This document shows, piece after piece, positions 16,209 through 25,187 of a stretch of 64,000 bases of DNA. The translations under genes and the position numbers were made by a program. The notes beneath the pieces are model-generated. The model searched no databases. It saw nothing but the letters and a program-made list of their open reading frames with translations, and was not told the origin of the DNA. Position 1 is the stretch's first letter. The number at the start of each line of letters is the position of its first letter. The stretch lies in assembly GCA_942490895.1 (NCBI GenBank), contig CALNZC010000066.1, positions 178,332-242,331 of the forward strand. The letters are read 5' to 3'. The stretch is from JAGNXB01 sp942490895 (GTDB taxonomy: Bacteria; Bacteroidota; Bacteroidia; Chitinophagales; Saprospiraceae).

Positions 16209-16880
16209 CTAGACCAGGAGGGATTCCTGACCACATTGCTTGAGACGGGTAATCGTCTGAAGTGGATCTGCAGCTTTGAATACGCTGCTTCCCGCTACCA
16301 ATACGTTTGCACCAGCAGAAAGGATGGCCGCTGCATTCTGCAGTCCAACTCCCCCATCGATTTCAATCTGTGTGGACAGGTTTCGCTCATCAATCATCCG
16401 CCGCAGTTGCCTTGTTTTTTCAATGGTGCGATAGATGAATTTCTGGCCACCAAAACCGGGATTTACGGACATCAGGCAAACCAGGTCGATATCTTCCAGC
16501 ACATCTTCCAACATTTGAACCGGAGTATGCGGATTGACGGCTACACCAGCCTTGGCACCAGTTGCATGAATCTGTTGCAGTGTCCGGTGCAAATGGTCAC
16601 AGGCTTCTATATGAACCGTGATCACATCAGCCCCGGCCTCCCGAAATGACTCGATATATTTTTCCGGCTCAACAATCATCAAATGAACGTCCAATGGCTT
16701 GGTACAAATTCCGTTTACTGCTTTAACCAGCATCATGCCGAAAGAAATATTTGGCACAAAACGACCATCCATTACATCCAGATGCAACCAGTCGGCGTCC
16801 GAACGGTTGATGAGGTCGACCTCTTCGTGCAATCTGGTGAAGTCGGCTGCGAGTAAAGAAGGAGCAATCAAAGGAGTCAT
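16209..16880 (-). CDS. rpe: ribulose-phosphate 3-epimerase
   Basis: Interconverts D-ribulose 5-phosphate and D-xylulose 5-phosphate in the pentose phosphate pathway. The 223-residue TIM barrel has 'IAPSLLAADFTRL', 'WLHLDVMDGRFVPN', 'LDVHLMIVEPEKYI', the metal-site signatures 'VNPGFGGQKFI' and 'QIEIDGGVG', and 'NVLVAGSSVF'. Length and all catalytic Asp/His positions look normal. It is followed by the TonB receptor gene after about 20 bp on the same strand, which may be read through but has no obvious link in function. Confidence 0.96.
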   Translation of the reverse strand: MTPLIAPSLLAADFTRLHEEVDLINRSDADWLHLDVMDGRFVPNISFGMMLVKAVNGICTKPLDVHLMIVEPEKYIESFREAGADVITVHIEACDHLHRTLQQIHATGAKAGVAVNPHTPVQMLEDVLEDIDLVCLMSVNPGFGGQKFIYRTIEKTRQLRRMIDERNLSTQIEIDGGVGLQNAAAILSAGANVLVAGSSVFKAADPLQTITRLKQCGQESLLV

Positions 16881-16928
16881 GATTCCATTTTTGACAAAGA
16901 TACTATTCCCATTGGGGCCACTTCTGAT

Positions 16929-17675
16929 TCAACCGGCTTTCGTCACCTGATCAGCATTTAACAAGGGTTGCTTGCAAAGTTTCCGCATGACCTGGGCAAC
17001 AGCCAAAACGTCTCCTTCACAATACCGGGCCAAACCATCCAGATCGTTGTCCTCATAATACAACCGCCCAACATCAGCACCACTGATATCGGACTTTGGT
17101 GAATCAATGCCCAGGCAATGAGTCAGCAACTTCAGGGAAATATAATGTTTGATGTCCCCAAACTTCCATAATTCCAGGGTGTCCAGAATGTGTTTCAATT
17201 GCCAGGGTCGCTTGCCTGCGACATCCAGCATCGGCGGCAGAGGCATCCCCTGCATCAGCATTCTCCGACAGAGGTAAGGCACATCAAACTCACGAATATT
17301 GTGACCACAAAGCATATGAGACATTGGGTTACCAAAATGGGACTCCAGAACTGTAGAAAACGGGGTCAGGATGGCTTTCTCATCGGTTCCGTACCAGGAT
17401 TTGATTCTCAGGACGTCCTCTTCCGGTCGATTGCCTTTGGCGAGAAAGCCCATGGAGATACAAACCACCTGACCGAACTCTGCCAGGATTGCCGCCCTGG
17501 CGCCATAGGCCAAGCGGGCGCCTTCCTCCTGGTCTTCGACATCTTTCATCCAATATTTTGCCTTTTCCTTCCACAATCCCTGTTCAAATTCAGGAACATC
17601 ATCATAAGTTGGATAGGCCGAGACGGTTTCAACATCCAGGAACAACAGGTCATATATTGGATAAGGAATGCCCAT
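16929..17675 (-). CDS. DEDD-type 3'-5' exonuclease, PolB-exonuclease-like
   Basis: A 248-residue stand-alone exonuclease related to the proofreading domain of family B polymerases (Pfam DNA_pol_B_exo2 type). The DEDD residues are visible: D14 and E16 in 'FLDVETVSAYP', the Asp in 'GHNIREFDVPYLCRR', and the Asp in 'YCEGDVLAV' near the C-terminus. No polymerase domain is attached. It probably trims DNA or RNA ends in the cytoplasm using two metal ions. It is 48 bp upstream of rpe on the same strand. Assignment to the family is firm; substrate is not known. Confidence 0.85.
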   Translation of the reverse strand: MGIPYPIYDLLFLDVETVSAYPTYDDVPEFEQGLWKEKAKYWMKDVEDQEEGARLAYGARAAILAEFGQVVCISMGFLAKGNRPEEDVLRIKSWYGTDEKAILTPFSTVLESHFGNPMSHMLCGHNIREFDVPYLCRRMLMQGMPLPPMLDVAGKRPWQLKHILDTLELWKFGDIKHYISLKLLTHCLGIDSPKSDISGADVGRLYYEDNDLDGLARYCEGDVLAVAQVMRKLCKQPLLNADQVTKAG

Positions 17676-17778
17676 AACTACAATGATTCGGATTCAAATA
17701 GGAAGATAATGAATCTCTCAATTTCATGACCCACACCCCTGCAGATCAACAAAAAGTACCATCCTTTGAGAAATGACT

Positions 17779-17809
17779 TTCAATAGTTTAGGTGAAAGTT
17801 CTACCTTTA
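17779..17809 (+). promoter_or_regulatory. probable promoter of the coiled-coil protein gene
   Basis: TTTC (17778-17781) and TACCTTTA (17802-17809), separated by 20 bp, are one base each from the Bacteroidota TTTG / TAnnTTTG consensus. The ATG follows at 17865, giving a leader of about 50 nt. Confidence 0.45.
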
Positions 17810-17864
17810 CTGAGATAATAATGACCCTTTGTTCGACGTTCATCGACCAATCAAATCTTGAACA

Positions 17865-18845
17865 ATGAATACCCAGAAAAATTCCTCCTCCCGCTGGATC
17901 ACCATTGGCATCGTAGCCATCATCGCCTTATTGGCGGTCAATGCTTGGCTATTTTATGACAAGTACCAAAATGAATCTACCATTGAGCAGCAAAGCGTAG
18001 ACCTAGGCGAAGCGCAACAGCTGAACATGGAGCTCGAAAAGCAATACTACGAGACCCTGTCACAACTCGAAGAAATGAGGGGTGATAATGTAGAAATGAA
18101 CGCCCTGATCGACAAACAAAAGGAAGAGCTCCAGTCCCAGAAAGCGGAGATCTCCCGGATGATCAGTACGACAAAGGATTACAAGAGTGTGCGCTCACGT
18201 CTTGCTGATCTGGAATCCAAGGCTCAGGAATACCTGGCAGAGTTGGATGCATTGCGAGAAGCAAATGCACTGTTGACTGAAGAGAATTCAAAATTGGGAG
18301 AGGAAAAGCGTTTTCTGGAGGACAACCTGCAGGAACAAATTCGTCAGAATGACGACCTCACTAATGTCAAGGCAACTTTGGTCACTGAAAAATCCAAGCT
18401 GGAATCCACCAATAAAAATTTGAACAAAAAAGTCACAAAAGCCAGCGTGATCCCTGTTCAGAATATTGATGTTACGGGTTTCAAGGTGAGCGATAAAGGC
18501 AAAGAGTCCAAGAAACGATATGCCAACAATATCGATCGGTTGAAGATCTGTTTTGACGCTATGGCAAATGCCGTTGCAGAGCCGGGTGATGAAACGTTCT
18601 ACATCCGACTCATCGCACCCAATGGCCAGACCATTGCAGTTGATGATATTGGATCTGGCATCCTGAATACGGCGGATGGCGAGCAGGTTCGCTTCACAGT
18701 CATGAAGGAATTCGATTACAATCAGGCTGAATCCAATGCCTGTATATCCTGGGAGCCAGGCATTCCTTTTGACAAGGGCGTATATCAGGTCGAAGTCTTC
18801 AACAAAGGCCATTTGGCAGGCACTGGCAGCTTCAAGCTCCGGTAA
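17865..18845 (+). CDS. membrane-anchored coiled-coil protein
   Basis: A 326-residue protein of unknown function. A membrane helix sits at residues 12-29 ('ITIGIVAIIALLAVNAWL'), followed by about 160 residues of heptad-patterned coiled coil ('QLNMELEKQYYETLSQLEEM', 'LLTEENSKLGEEKRFLEDNL'). The C-terminal domain of about 120 residues is beta-rich ('TFYIRLIAPNGQTIAVDDIG', 'VRFTVMKEFDYN', 'YQVEVFNKGHLAGTGSFKLR') and looks like a compact beta-sandwich. The protein probably projects into the periplasm as a dimer. It lies alone between divergent and convergent neighbours, with a strong terminator after it. Confidence 0.75.
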   Translation: MNTQKNSSSRWITIGIVAIIALLAVNAWLFYDKYQNESTIEQQSVDLGEAQQLNMELEKQYYETLSQLEEMRGDNVEMNALIDKQKEELQSQKAEISRMISTTKDYKSVRSRLADLESKAQEYLAELDALREANALLTEENSKLGEEKRFLEDNLQEQIRQNDDLTNVKATLVTEKSKLESTNKNLNKKVTKASVIPVQNIDVTGFKVSDKGKESKKRYANNIDRLKICFDAMANAVAEPGDETFYIRLIAPNGQTIAVDDIGSGILNTADGEQVRFTVMKEFDYNQAESNACISWEPGIPFDKGVYQVEVFNKGHLAGTGSFKLR

Positions 18846-18865
18846 GCCACCCACAGGTTTTGATA

Positions 18866-18903
18866 AAATAGGCCCGGCATCGTCATCGATGCCGGGCCTA
18901 TTT
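18866..18903. terminator. strong bidirectional terminator
   Basis: A perfect 17-bp stem (AAATAGGCCCGGCATCG at 18866-18882 with its complement at 18887-18903) closes a TCAT loop, with A-rich and T-rich flanks on both strands. It lies between the convergent coiled-coil gene (+) and gamma-glutamyltransferase gene (-) and should stop both transcripts. Confidence 0.93.
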
Positions 18904-18904
18904 A

Positions 18905-20395
18905 TTAGCGCACGATCCCGACGCCTTCACGACGCTCATCTCCACAGGCTTCCAGCTGGTCTCCATGCCAATTCACGGCATGGACGCCACCAAAGAACAA
19001 CGATGCTTTTTGCCAGGGATTGACGGGTGCAGTGTACTTCTGTTGGTAGACTGCTTCAGGAAAACCGGGTTCAAGATGGAAGGTCTGATCATCTCGATGA
19101 CTTCTTGGTGCCTGCACGGCATCCGGCACATGTAAGCCTACTGCCACCCTTCTGTTGATCACTTGTGCCAGCATAAACGGGATACGTCCGGCGCCTCCAG
19201 ATCCCATAGCTGTCCATGACGTCCGATCGGTAGAGGCCATGACCGTTGGGGCCATCATGGACCCCAGTCGGACATTCGGTGTCCAGGTAAATGGTCCATC
19301 TGGCAAGAGTGCCGGTTCTCCCAACATGTTGTTCATGTGGATATCTGTGCCCGGAATGAAGTAACCAGATCCTTCACCGATGGAGAAGGTCAGAGCAACG
19401 GCATTTCCAGCATGGTCAACTATACTGATATGAGATGTTCCTTGCCAGGCTTGTGGTGGAATAGCATCTGGTGGATAGAGTTGCTCGAGCAAGGTGGCCA
19501 ATGTTCCCGGTCGAAAGCCCTGCTTCCGCAAGTCACCGCATAGTTGATCCCATCGCGGTTGAAAGCGAGTGGGATTTGCCAGGTCTGCTTTCGGCCACTT
19601 ATTCATTTCTGTCAGCATCAACCCGAGCAGCATGCCACCTATGGAGGGCGCCGGATTGGTCCAGATATCGTGGTCCTGGAAATGAACGTGAAGGGGTTGT
19701 CTTTCGATCACCTGATAACCTGCAAGGTCACGGGCTTGCAAATGCCCCTGGTGATCCCGAATGAGGTGCCGCGCTGGCTCATCATTGTAAAAACTCCGAG
19801 CATCATTTCTGGACAAATCATCCAAATAATCTGCCCACTGTGGTAGTGCGATCACATCACCCGCCTGCTTGACCCCTTCATCTGTATAAAAGAGCTCCCG
19901 TCCCGGCACCGAGTCACCCATAAATTCTTTCAGCAGGAAGAGATCGTAGGCTTGAAAATTATTGAGCGCGACACCCTGCTTCCCCAAACGGACACCTGGT
20001 TCCGCCAGCACAGTCATGGGCCTGGTTCCATATTTCTTCTGCAAGTGGAACATTCCCGCCACTACTCCCGGGATGGCGATCGAACCAGATCGAATATAAA
20101 AGGTCTCTGTGCTATCCCCAAAGTCGACAACCAGCGGATGAAAGGGGACTTCCGGGTTGGGTGACCCCATCGGAGTCTGGCAAAAAAAGTCCACCAATAC
20201 CGGTTTCTGGCCCACGGGGTGAACCAGTGCAAATCCGCCTGCACCGGCACTGGCCATACAGGGTTCAGCACTACACGCGGCCCAGTATGCTGCCACTGCA
20301 GCATCAAAGGCATTTCCCCCATCCTCCAGGACGATCGCAGCCGCTTTTGCCGTTTCCTGGTGACCAGCCGCAATGGCAAACGTACATTTCTTCAT
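18905..20395 (-). CDS. gamma-glutamyltransferase family protein
   Basis: A 496-residue Ntn-hydrolase. Typical motifs are 'GGNAFDAAVAAYWAA', 'GAGGFALVH', 'GSIAIPGVVAGMFHL' and 'NPAPSIGGMLLGLML'. The autocleavage site and nucleophile is T320 in 'GTSHISIVDHAGNAVALT', followed by 'GSGYFIPGTDIHMNNMLGEP' near the oxyanion region. Family members transfer or hydrolyse gamma-glutamyl groups of glutathione and related amides. Unlike most bacterial GGTs it has no signal peptide, and it is shorter than the usual 550-580 residues, so it may be a cytoplasmic relative with a different substrate. It ends against a strong shared terminator. Confidence 0.87.
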   Translation of the reverse strand: MKKCTFAIAAGHQETAKAAAIVLEDGGNAFDAAVAAYWAACSAEPCMASAGAGGFALVHPVGQKPVLVDFFCQTPMGSPNPEVPFHPLVVDFGDSTETFYIRSGSIAIPGVVAGMFHLQKKYGTRPMTVLAEPGVRLGKQGVALNNFQAYDLFLLKEFMGDSVPGRELFYTDEGVKQAGDVIALPQWADYLDDLSRNDARSFYNDEPARHLIRDHQGHLQARDLAGYQVIERQPLHVHFQDHDIWTNPAPSIGGMLLGLMLTEMNKWPKADLANPTRFQPRWDQLCGDLRKQGFRPGTLATLLEQLYPPDAIPPQAWQGTSHISIVDHAGNAVALTFSIGEGSGYFIPGTDIHMNNMLGEPALLPDGPFTWTPNVRLGSMMAPTVMASTDRTSWTAMGSGGAGRIPFMLAQVINRRVAVGLHVPDAVQAPRSHRDDQTFHLEPGFPEAVYQQKYTAPVNPWQKASLFFGGVHAVNWHGDQLEACGDERREGVGIVR

Positions 20396-20459
20396 CTGGG
20401 GTACCCCGTTTTATCTTGGACGCTAATTTACACCCTCCGTTCACGAAACGACTGTTCAC

Positions 20460-23400
20460 ATGAAATTCGCTCCGCTTCTTTTTTGTTTGTGTTTCGCCGG
20501 CTCCCTGCTTGCTCAGCAAAAAACAACAACTTCAAATAAAGGGTTGGATCGTGATCAGATCACTGCTGAAATGTCATTTCGTGAGCTGGGGCCCTATCGG
20601 GGCGGTCGCTCCTGCACGGTGACAGGAGTGCCCGGCGAACCCAATCTATTTTACTTCGGATCCACAGGCGGGGGCGTATGGAAAACAAGCGACGGCGGGC
20701 GTTCCTGGGAAAATATCAGCGATGGCTTTTTTGGAGGATCGATCGGATCGATCGCTGTGAGCCCCTCTGATAAAAATGTGCTCTATGCCGGTGGAGGCGA
20801 AATAACGGTTCGGGGTAATGTCTCTTCTGGCGCAGGCATCTGGCGTTCTGAAGATGCCGGAAAGACCTGGACCCACGAGGGTCTACCCCTTTCGAGGCAT
20901 ATTGCCCGGATTCGTATCGACCCGAGAGACCCCTATACGGTCTATGCTGCAGTATTGGGTGATTTATATCAGCCATCCGATGAACGCGGAGTCTATAAAT
21001 CCAGGGATGGCGGAAAAACCTGGAAGCGGATACTTTTTGCTCATGCCGAAGCCGGGGCCGTAGATCTGATCCTGGATCCGACCAATCCGCGTATTCTCTA
21101 TGCCACCACCTGGAAGGTCAATCGGACACCCTACAGCCTGTCATCAGGTGGCTCTGGTTCAGGGATCTGGAAAAGCACGGACAGTGGTGAAACCTGGAAG
21201 GAGATCACCCGCAACAAAGGGCTCCCTACCGATACCATTGGTATCGTCGGTATTACTGTATCTCCTGTTCAGCCAGAGCGGTTGTGGGCCATTGTAGAAA
21301 GTCAGACCGGGGGTGTCTTTCGCTCGGATGACGGCGGTACCACCTGGCAAAAGGTGAATGATGACCGCAGCTTGAGGCAACGTGCCTGGTATTATACCCG
21401 CATCTATGCAGATCCCCAGGACGTCGATCGTGTCTATATCATGAATGTCGCCTATCATGTCTCCAGGGATGGTGGACGCACATTTACTTCACGCTATGCC
21501 CCCCACGGTGATCATCACGATCTGTGGATCGCCCCTGAGGAACCATCTCGAATGATCATTGCTGATGATGGAGGCGCCCAGGTCACCTATGATGCAGGCC
21601 AGACGTGGACCACCTATCACAATCAACCTACTGCCCAGTTTTACCGGGTCACTACAGATCAACACTTCCCCTTTCGTATTCTCGCAGCACAACAGGATAA
21701 TAGCGCTATCCGCATCCTGCATCGCTCTTCACACGGTTCCATCACTGACGATGATTGGGAATCTACCGCAGGATGTGAATGTGGATATCTCGCGCCATCT
21801 CCTCTTGACCCGGATATCGTTTTCGGAGGTTGTTATGATGGCTTCATTCAACGACTCGATCATAAGACCGGTTATGCCCGGAATGTCAGTGTATGGCCGG
21901 ACAACCCCATGGGACATGGGGTTGAAGGGATGCGGTTTCGGTTCCAATGGAACTTCCCTATCCAGTTTTCTGCCCATGACCCCACGACCTTGTATGCCTG
22001 CTCACATGTGGTGCATCGAAGCCAGGACGAGGGGCAGAGCTGGCAGGTCATCAGCCCGGATCTCACTCGAAATGACAGCACCCGAATGGGCTCGAGTGGC
22101 GGCCCCATCACCAAAGACAATACATCTGTAGAATACTACTGTACCATCTTTGCCATGGCTGAATCACCCGTTTCAAAGGGTGTCATCTGGACAGGGTCAG
22201 ATGATGGACTGGTTCATGTGACTAAAGATGGCGGTACCACCTGGAAAAACATCACACCTCCCCTGCTCCCGGAATGGGCTCAAATCAATGGAATCGAGGC
22301 TAGCAGCTCCCATGCCGGAACTGCATGGATCGCCGCCACCCGCTACAAATCCGGCGACAATGAACCCTACTTGTTTCGCACGACAGACTTTGGGGTGACC
22401 TGGCGGCGCATTGACAAGGGTATTGACCGAGAACACTTTACCCGGGCCATCCGGGAGGTTCCTACCCATTCGGGATGGCTGGTCGCCGGCACCGAACAAG
22501 GACTTTATGTCTCAGACAATAATGGAGATTCCTGGCGCGTATTTCAGCAAAACCTGCCCATCGTACCGATCACCGATATCACCTTACGTGATGGATACCT
22601 GATCATCGCAACGCAAGGTCGTGGGATCTGGATGATGGATGACCTTACGCCCCTTCTCTCGTGGAAGGATGTGAAAAAAGAACAGGAGTCCTACCTGTTT
22701 CCGCCTCGCGATGTCTGGCGTATGCCCGGCCATCAAGCCAAAGACCCAAACGGTGCAGGAACCAATCATCAGGACGGCCTGAATGCCTATTTCACTGTAG
22801 CTCATTGGGATAAAAAAGACAGTCTGTGGATCAGAATCATGGATAAAGATGGAAACAGGATTCAGGAATGGTGCAATCATGCCAAAGAAAAAGCGAACCA
22901 GTTGGAGGTCAAAGAAGGAGCCAATATCTTTCACTGGAATCTGAGTTACCCCAAGGCCAAGGATTTTGATGGCATGATTTTATGGTGGGCCACCCTTGAG
23001 GGCCCGCAAGCTCTGCCCGGAGAGTACACAGTGGAATTGGTGCGGGGCAAGGACACCTTGCGCCAGCCATTCCGCATTCTTGCTGATCCTCGTATCCCTT
23101 ATGAAGAACATAATCTGAAGGAACAGTTCAGATTCCTTGACGAACTGAATCAAACCGTGACGAAAGCCCACCAGACCATAGAGGAGATTCGCACCATTCG
23201 AAAGCAGATCACCAGTTTCACTTCTCTCATCCCGGAGGATTCTACCTACATAGAGGTCAAGCATGCCAGTACTGAACTGGACTCCATAATGACACTCATT
23301 GAGACCCATTTATACCAAACAAAAAACAGGAGCAATCAGGATCCTTTGAACTTCCCGATCCAACTGACCAACAAGCTGGCTCACCTGAACAATGTCGTCC

Positions 23401-23579
23401 GGGATGGCCCTTATGCGCCGACCCAACAAGCATGGCAGGTTAAGGCAGAGTTGGAAGCTTTGATTCGTGCAGAAATCGAGCGATGGGAGGAGATCAAAAC
23501 CACCGTACTACCGGGTTATAACCAGGTTATCAGAGATCGAGCGCTGGATGTGATCCGATTACCAGCGCCGAAGGACTAG
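20460..23579 (+). CDS. secreted BNR/sortilin-type beta-propeller protein
   Basis: A 1039-residue exported protein (signal peptide 'FCLCFAGSLLAQQ'). Residues about 40-740 hold many BNR/Asp-box repeats of the form SxDGGxTW ('GVWKTSDGGRSWENISD', 'GVYKSRDGGKTWKRI', 'GVFRSDDGGTTWQKV', 'GLYVSDNNGDSWRVF'), which should form one or two large beta-propellers of the VPS10/sortilin kind. The last 300 residues form a beta domain and a helical tail. No T9SS sorting domain is present. Close relatives are often named glycosyl hydrolase, but the Asp-box pattern alone does not prove catalysis. The stop overlaps the convergent LuxE-like gene by 4 bp (CTAG). Confidence 0.85.
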   Translation: MKFAPLLFCLCFAGSLLAQQKTTTSNKGLDRDQITAEMSFRELGPYRGGRSCTVTGVPGEPNLFYFGSTGGGVWKTSDGGRSWENISDGFFGGSIGSIAVSPSDKNVLYAGGGEITVRGNVSSGAGIWRSEDAGKTWTHEGLPLSRHIARIRIDPRDPYTVYAAVLGDLYQPSDERGVYKSRDGGKTWKRILFAHAEAGAVDLILDPTNPRILYATTWKVNRTPYSLSSGGSGSGIWKSTDSGETWKEITRNKGLPTDTIGIVGITVSPVQPERLWAIVESQTGGVFRSDDGGTTWQKVNDDRSLRQRAWYYTRIYADPQDVDRVYIMNVAYHVSRDGGRTFTSRYAPHGDHHDLWIAPEEPSRMIIADDGGAQVTYDAGQTWTTYHNQPTAQFYRVTTDQHFPFRILAAQQDNSAIRILHRSSHGSITDDDWESTAGCECGYLAPSPLDPDIVFGGCYDGFIQRLDHKTGYARNVSVWPDNPMGHGVEGMRFRFQWNFPIQFSAHDPTTLYACSHVVHRSQDEGQSWQVISPDLTRNDSTRMGSSGGPITKDNTSVEYYCTIFAMAESPVSKGVIWTGSDDGLVHVTKDGGTTWKNITPPLLPEWAQINGIEASSSHAGTAWIAATRYKSGDNEPYLFRTTDFGVTWRRIDKGIDREHFTRAIREVPTHSGWLVAGTEQGLYVSDNNGDSWRVFQQNLPIVPITDITLRDGYLIIATQGRGIWMMDDLTPLLSWKDVKKEQESYLFPPRDVWRMPGHQAKDPNGAGTNHQDGLNAYFTVAHWDKKDSLWIRIMDKDGNRIQEWCNHAKEKANQLEVKEGANIFHWNLSYPKAKDFDGMILWWATLEGPQALPGEYTVELVRGKDTLRQPFRILADPRIPYEEHNLKEQFRFLDELNQTVTKAHQTIEEIRTIRKQITSFTSLIPEDSTYIEVKHASTELDSIMTLIETHLYQTKNRSNQDPLNFPIQLTNKLAHLNNVVRDGPYAPTQQAWQVKAELEALIRAEIERWEEIKTTVLPGYNQVIRDRALDVIRLPAPKD

Positions 23580-24646
23580 TCTGTAAACTCATGTATGAGC
23601 AGGTTGCATCCTCGAATGTCGCTCCCATCCATTCGCCCCAGGACATCAAACTGGCCGTCAGGGTACACCCGGCCGAGATCATCCGTCTGGATAAATGCCT
23701 GAGTGGCATAATTCGCCAGGTCGATCATGCAGAGTCGCCCCATCCGGCCGTAACCCGGAAAGCTGAATGGATCATGAATGTCTCGGGTGGTCACCAGAAG
23801 TGTTGGAGCCGGCACAAACCGGACTTCGTCATTTGTATAAGCCTGTGAAAACAGTTCCGTCATCCCATATTCAGAGGAGACTGAAGGGACACCCAATCCG
23901 GCTTTGAGACGAGTGTGGAGTTCAGACCGGATCAGTTCAGGCCCCATCCCTTTCATTCCTCCCGTTTCCAGGATTTGCACTCCAGAGGACCAGTCCAGGT
24001 TTCGCTCGGCTAACTGAAGAAGGGCAAAGGTTACACCAAGCAGCATTACGGGCACTTTATCGGCTCTCAGGCGGGTGATGGTCTCGATCAGGCGATCATG
24101 GTCTCGGAGATAAAAGCCGCTTTCCGGGTAGCGTGATCCTTGGATAAAATGCTCCGCCATGGTGATCAGCGAGGATCCCTCCCGATCCAGATAACCTGGC
24201 AATAATGCTAACCAGCACCATTCTTCAGGCTTGCCGTATGCCTTGTCAAACCCCCACCGGGTGATTTCGAGGTACCACTCCAGGTCTTTGACTGCATGGC
24301 GACTGGAGGTCATGCCGGTCGTTCCACTAGAGCGAAACTCGACCTGGGGGACCCAATCTTCGCATTGCAGCAGATGGGATTTAAAAAAGGAGATGGGGAG
24401 AAAAGGAATATCCTCTATCCGACGAACCTGGTTCGGATCACGCCCGACGAGGCTGCAAAACGTTTGATAAACAGGGTTATGTGCTACCTGGTAGGCAAAC
24501 AGATCCAGGGCGATGGTTTCTACAGTAGCCCTATCCAGCGTTCGAATACGGGTCTGCCAATTGTGTTCCTTTTCATCCACAAGACGAAGATAAACCTTCC
24601 TCCTGGCAGTCCCTTTCATGAGAATATATTGAGTGAGACTGACCAA
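23576..24646 (-). CDS. LuxE-like acyl-protein synthetase / AMP-forming enzyme
   Basis: A 356-residue protein of the LuxE/acyl-protein synthetase family. It has the P-loop-like 'FRSSGTTGMTSS', 'SVSSEYGMTELFSQAY' (adenylate-binding YGMTE) and 'QTDDLGRVYPDGQFDVLGR' near the C-terminus, all hallmarks of AMP-forming acyl or aryl ligases. LuxE activates fatty acids for a reductase in bioluminescence; here there is no luxC, luxD or lux operon, so it likely activates another acid. In Bacteroidota such proteins occur near surface-polymer genes, but none is adjacent here. Start could be Met1 (24646) or Met10 (24619). The 3' end overlaps the BNR gene by 4 bp. Confidence 0.78.
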   Translation of the reverse strand: MVSLTQYILMKGTARRKVYLRLVDEKEHNWQTRIRTLDRATVETIALDLFAYQVAHNPVYQTFCSLVGRDPNQVRRIEDIPFLPISFFKSHLLQCEDWVPQVEFRSSGTTGMTSSRHAVKDLEWYLEITRWGFDKAYGKPEEWCWLALLPGYLDREGSSLITMAEHFIQGSRYPESGFYLRDHDRLIETITRLRADKVPVMLLGVTFALLQLAERNLDWSSGVQILETGGMKGMGPELIRSELHTRLKAGLGVPSVSSEYGMTELFSQAYTNDEVRFVPAPTLLVTTRDIHDPFSFPGYGRMGRLCMIDLANYATQAFIQTDDLGRVYPDGQFDVLGRMDGSDIRGCNLLIHEFTD

Positions 24647-24674
24647 AATGCCCGTTCTTTGCGTTATGGTCTAT

Positions 24675-25154
24675 ATGCGAGCAATTCTCTTGTTTTTACT
24701 CCCCGGCCTGTTTTTGGCGGCCTGTCTGAATCCACCGGAATATCCGATCGAACCACAGATCGAATATCTCCGGATGACAAAAGGGACCCTGGTCCAGAAT
24801 CAACTGAATACGGATTCACTGTTGCTGACCATCGGATTTACAGATGGTGATGGTGACATCGGTTTAGAGGGCGTCGGATTCGACCTGTTCATTACGGATA
24901 CGAGAGATAATGTCATGCCACCGGCATACCGGATCCCAAAGGTTCCGGAACAAGGCATCGGGAATGGAATCAGTGGTGAAATTTCATTCATCATCTACAC
25001 GACTTGCTGTTATTTCCCGAATGGGCAGGACCCCTGCACCTCTAGTACAGTCTATCCCGTTGATACGTTGAGCTATCTGATCTATATCAATGATCGGGCA
25101 GGTCATCAGAGTAATGTGATTGAGACACCACCGATCCTGCTCCAATGTCAATAG
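24675..25154 (+). CDS. outer-membrane lipoprotein of unknown function
   Basis: A 159-residue lipoprotein. The start at 24675 gives a lipoprotein signal peptide ending in 'LLPGLFLAAC' with lipobox Cys; longer in-frame starts would spoil it. The mature part is about 140 residues and has 'LLLTIGFTDGDGDIGLEG', an Asp-rich repeat like a calcium-binding DGDGDIG loop that recurs in Bacteroidota lipoproteins, and paired cysteines ('YTTCCYF', 'DPCTSST'). I do not recognise a functional family. It is divergent from the LuxE-like gene and 33 bp upstream of the nucleoside phosphorylase gene. Confidence 0.8.
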   Translation: MRAILLFLLPGLFLAACLNPPEYPIEPQIEYLRMTKGTLVQNQLNTDSLLLTIGFTDGDGDIGLEGVGFDLFITDTRDNVMPPAYRIPKVPEQGIGNGISGEISFIIYTTCCYFPNGQDPCTSSTVYPVDTLSYLIYINDRAGHQSNVIETPPILLQCQ

Positions 25155-25187
25155 TGTCGCCTCCTGTTTCAGGTCAATATTGAAGCC

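Noticed and set aside
16186..16236. Upstream start of the TonB receptor (MWSGIPPGLG)
   Set aside because: It would overlap rpe and put non-signal sequence before a clear signal peptide; starts at 16185 or 16191 fit better.
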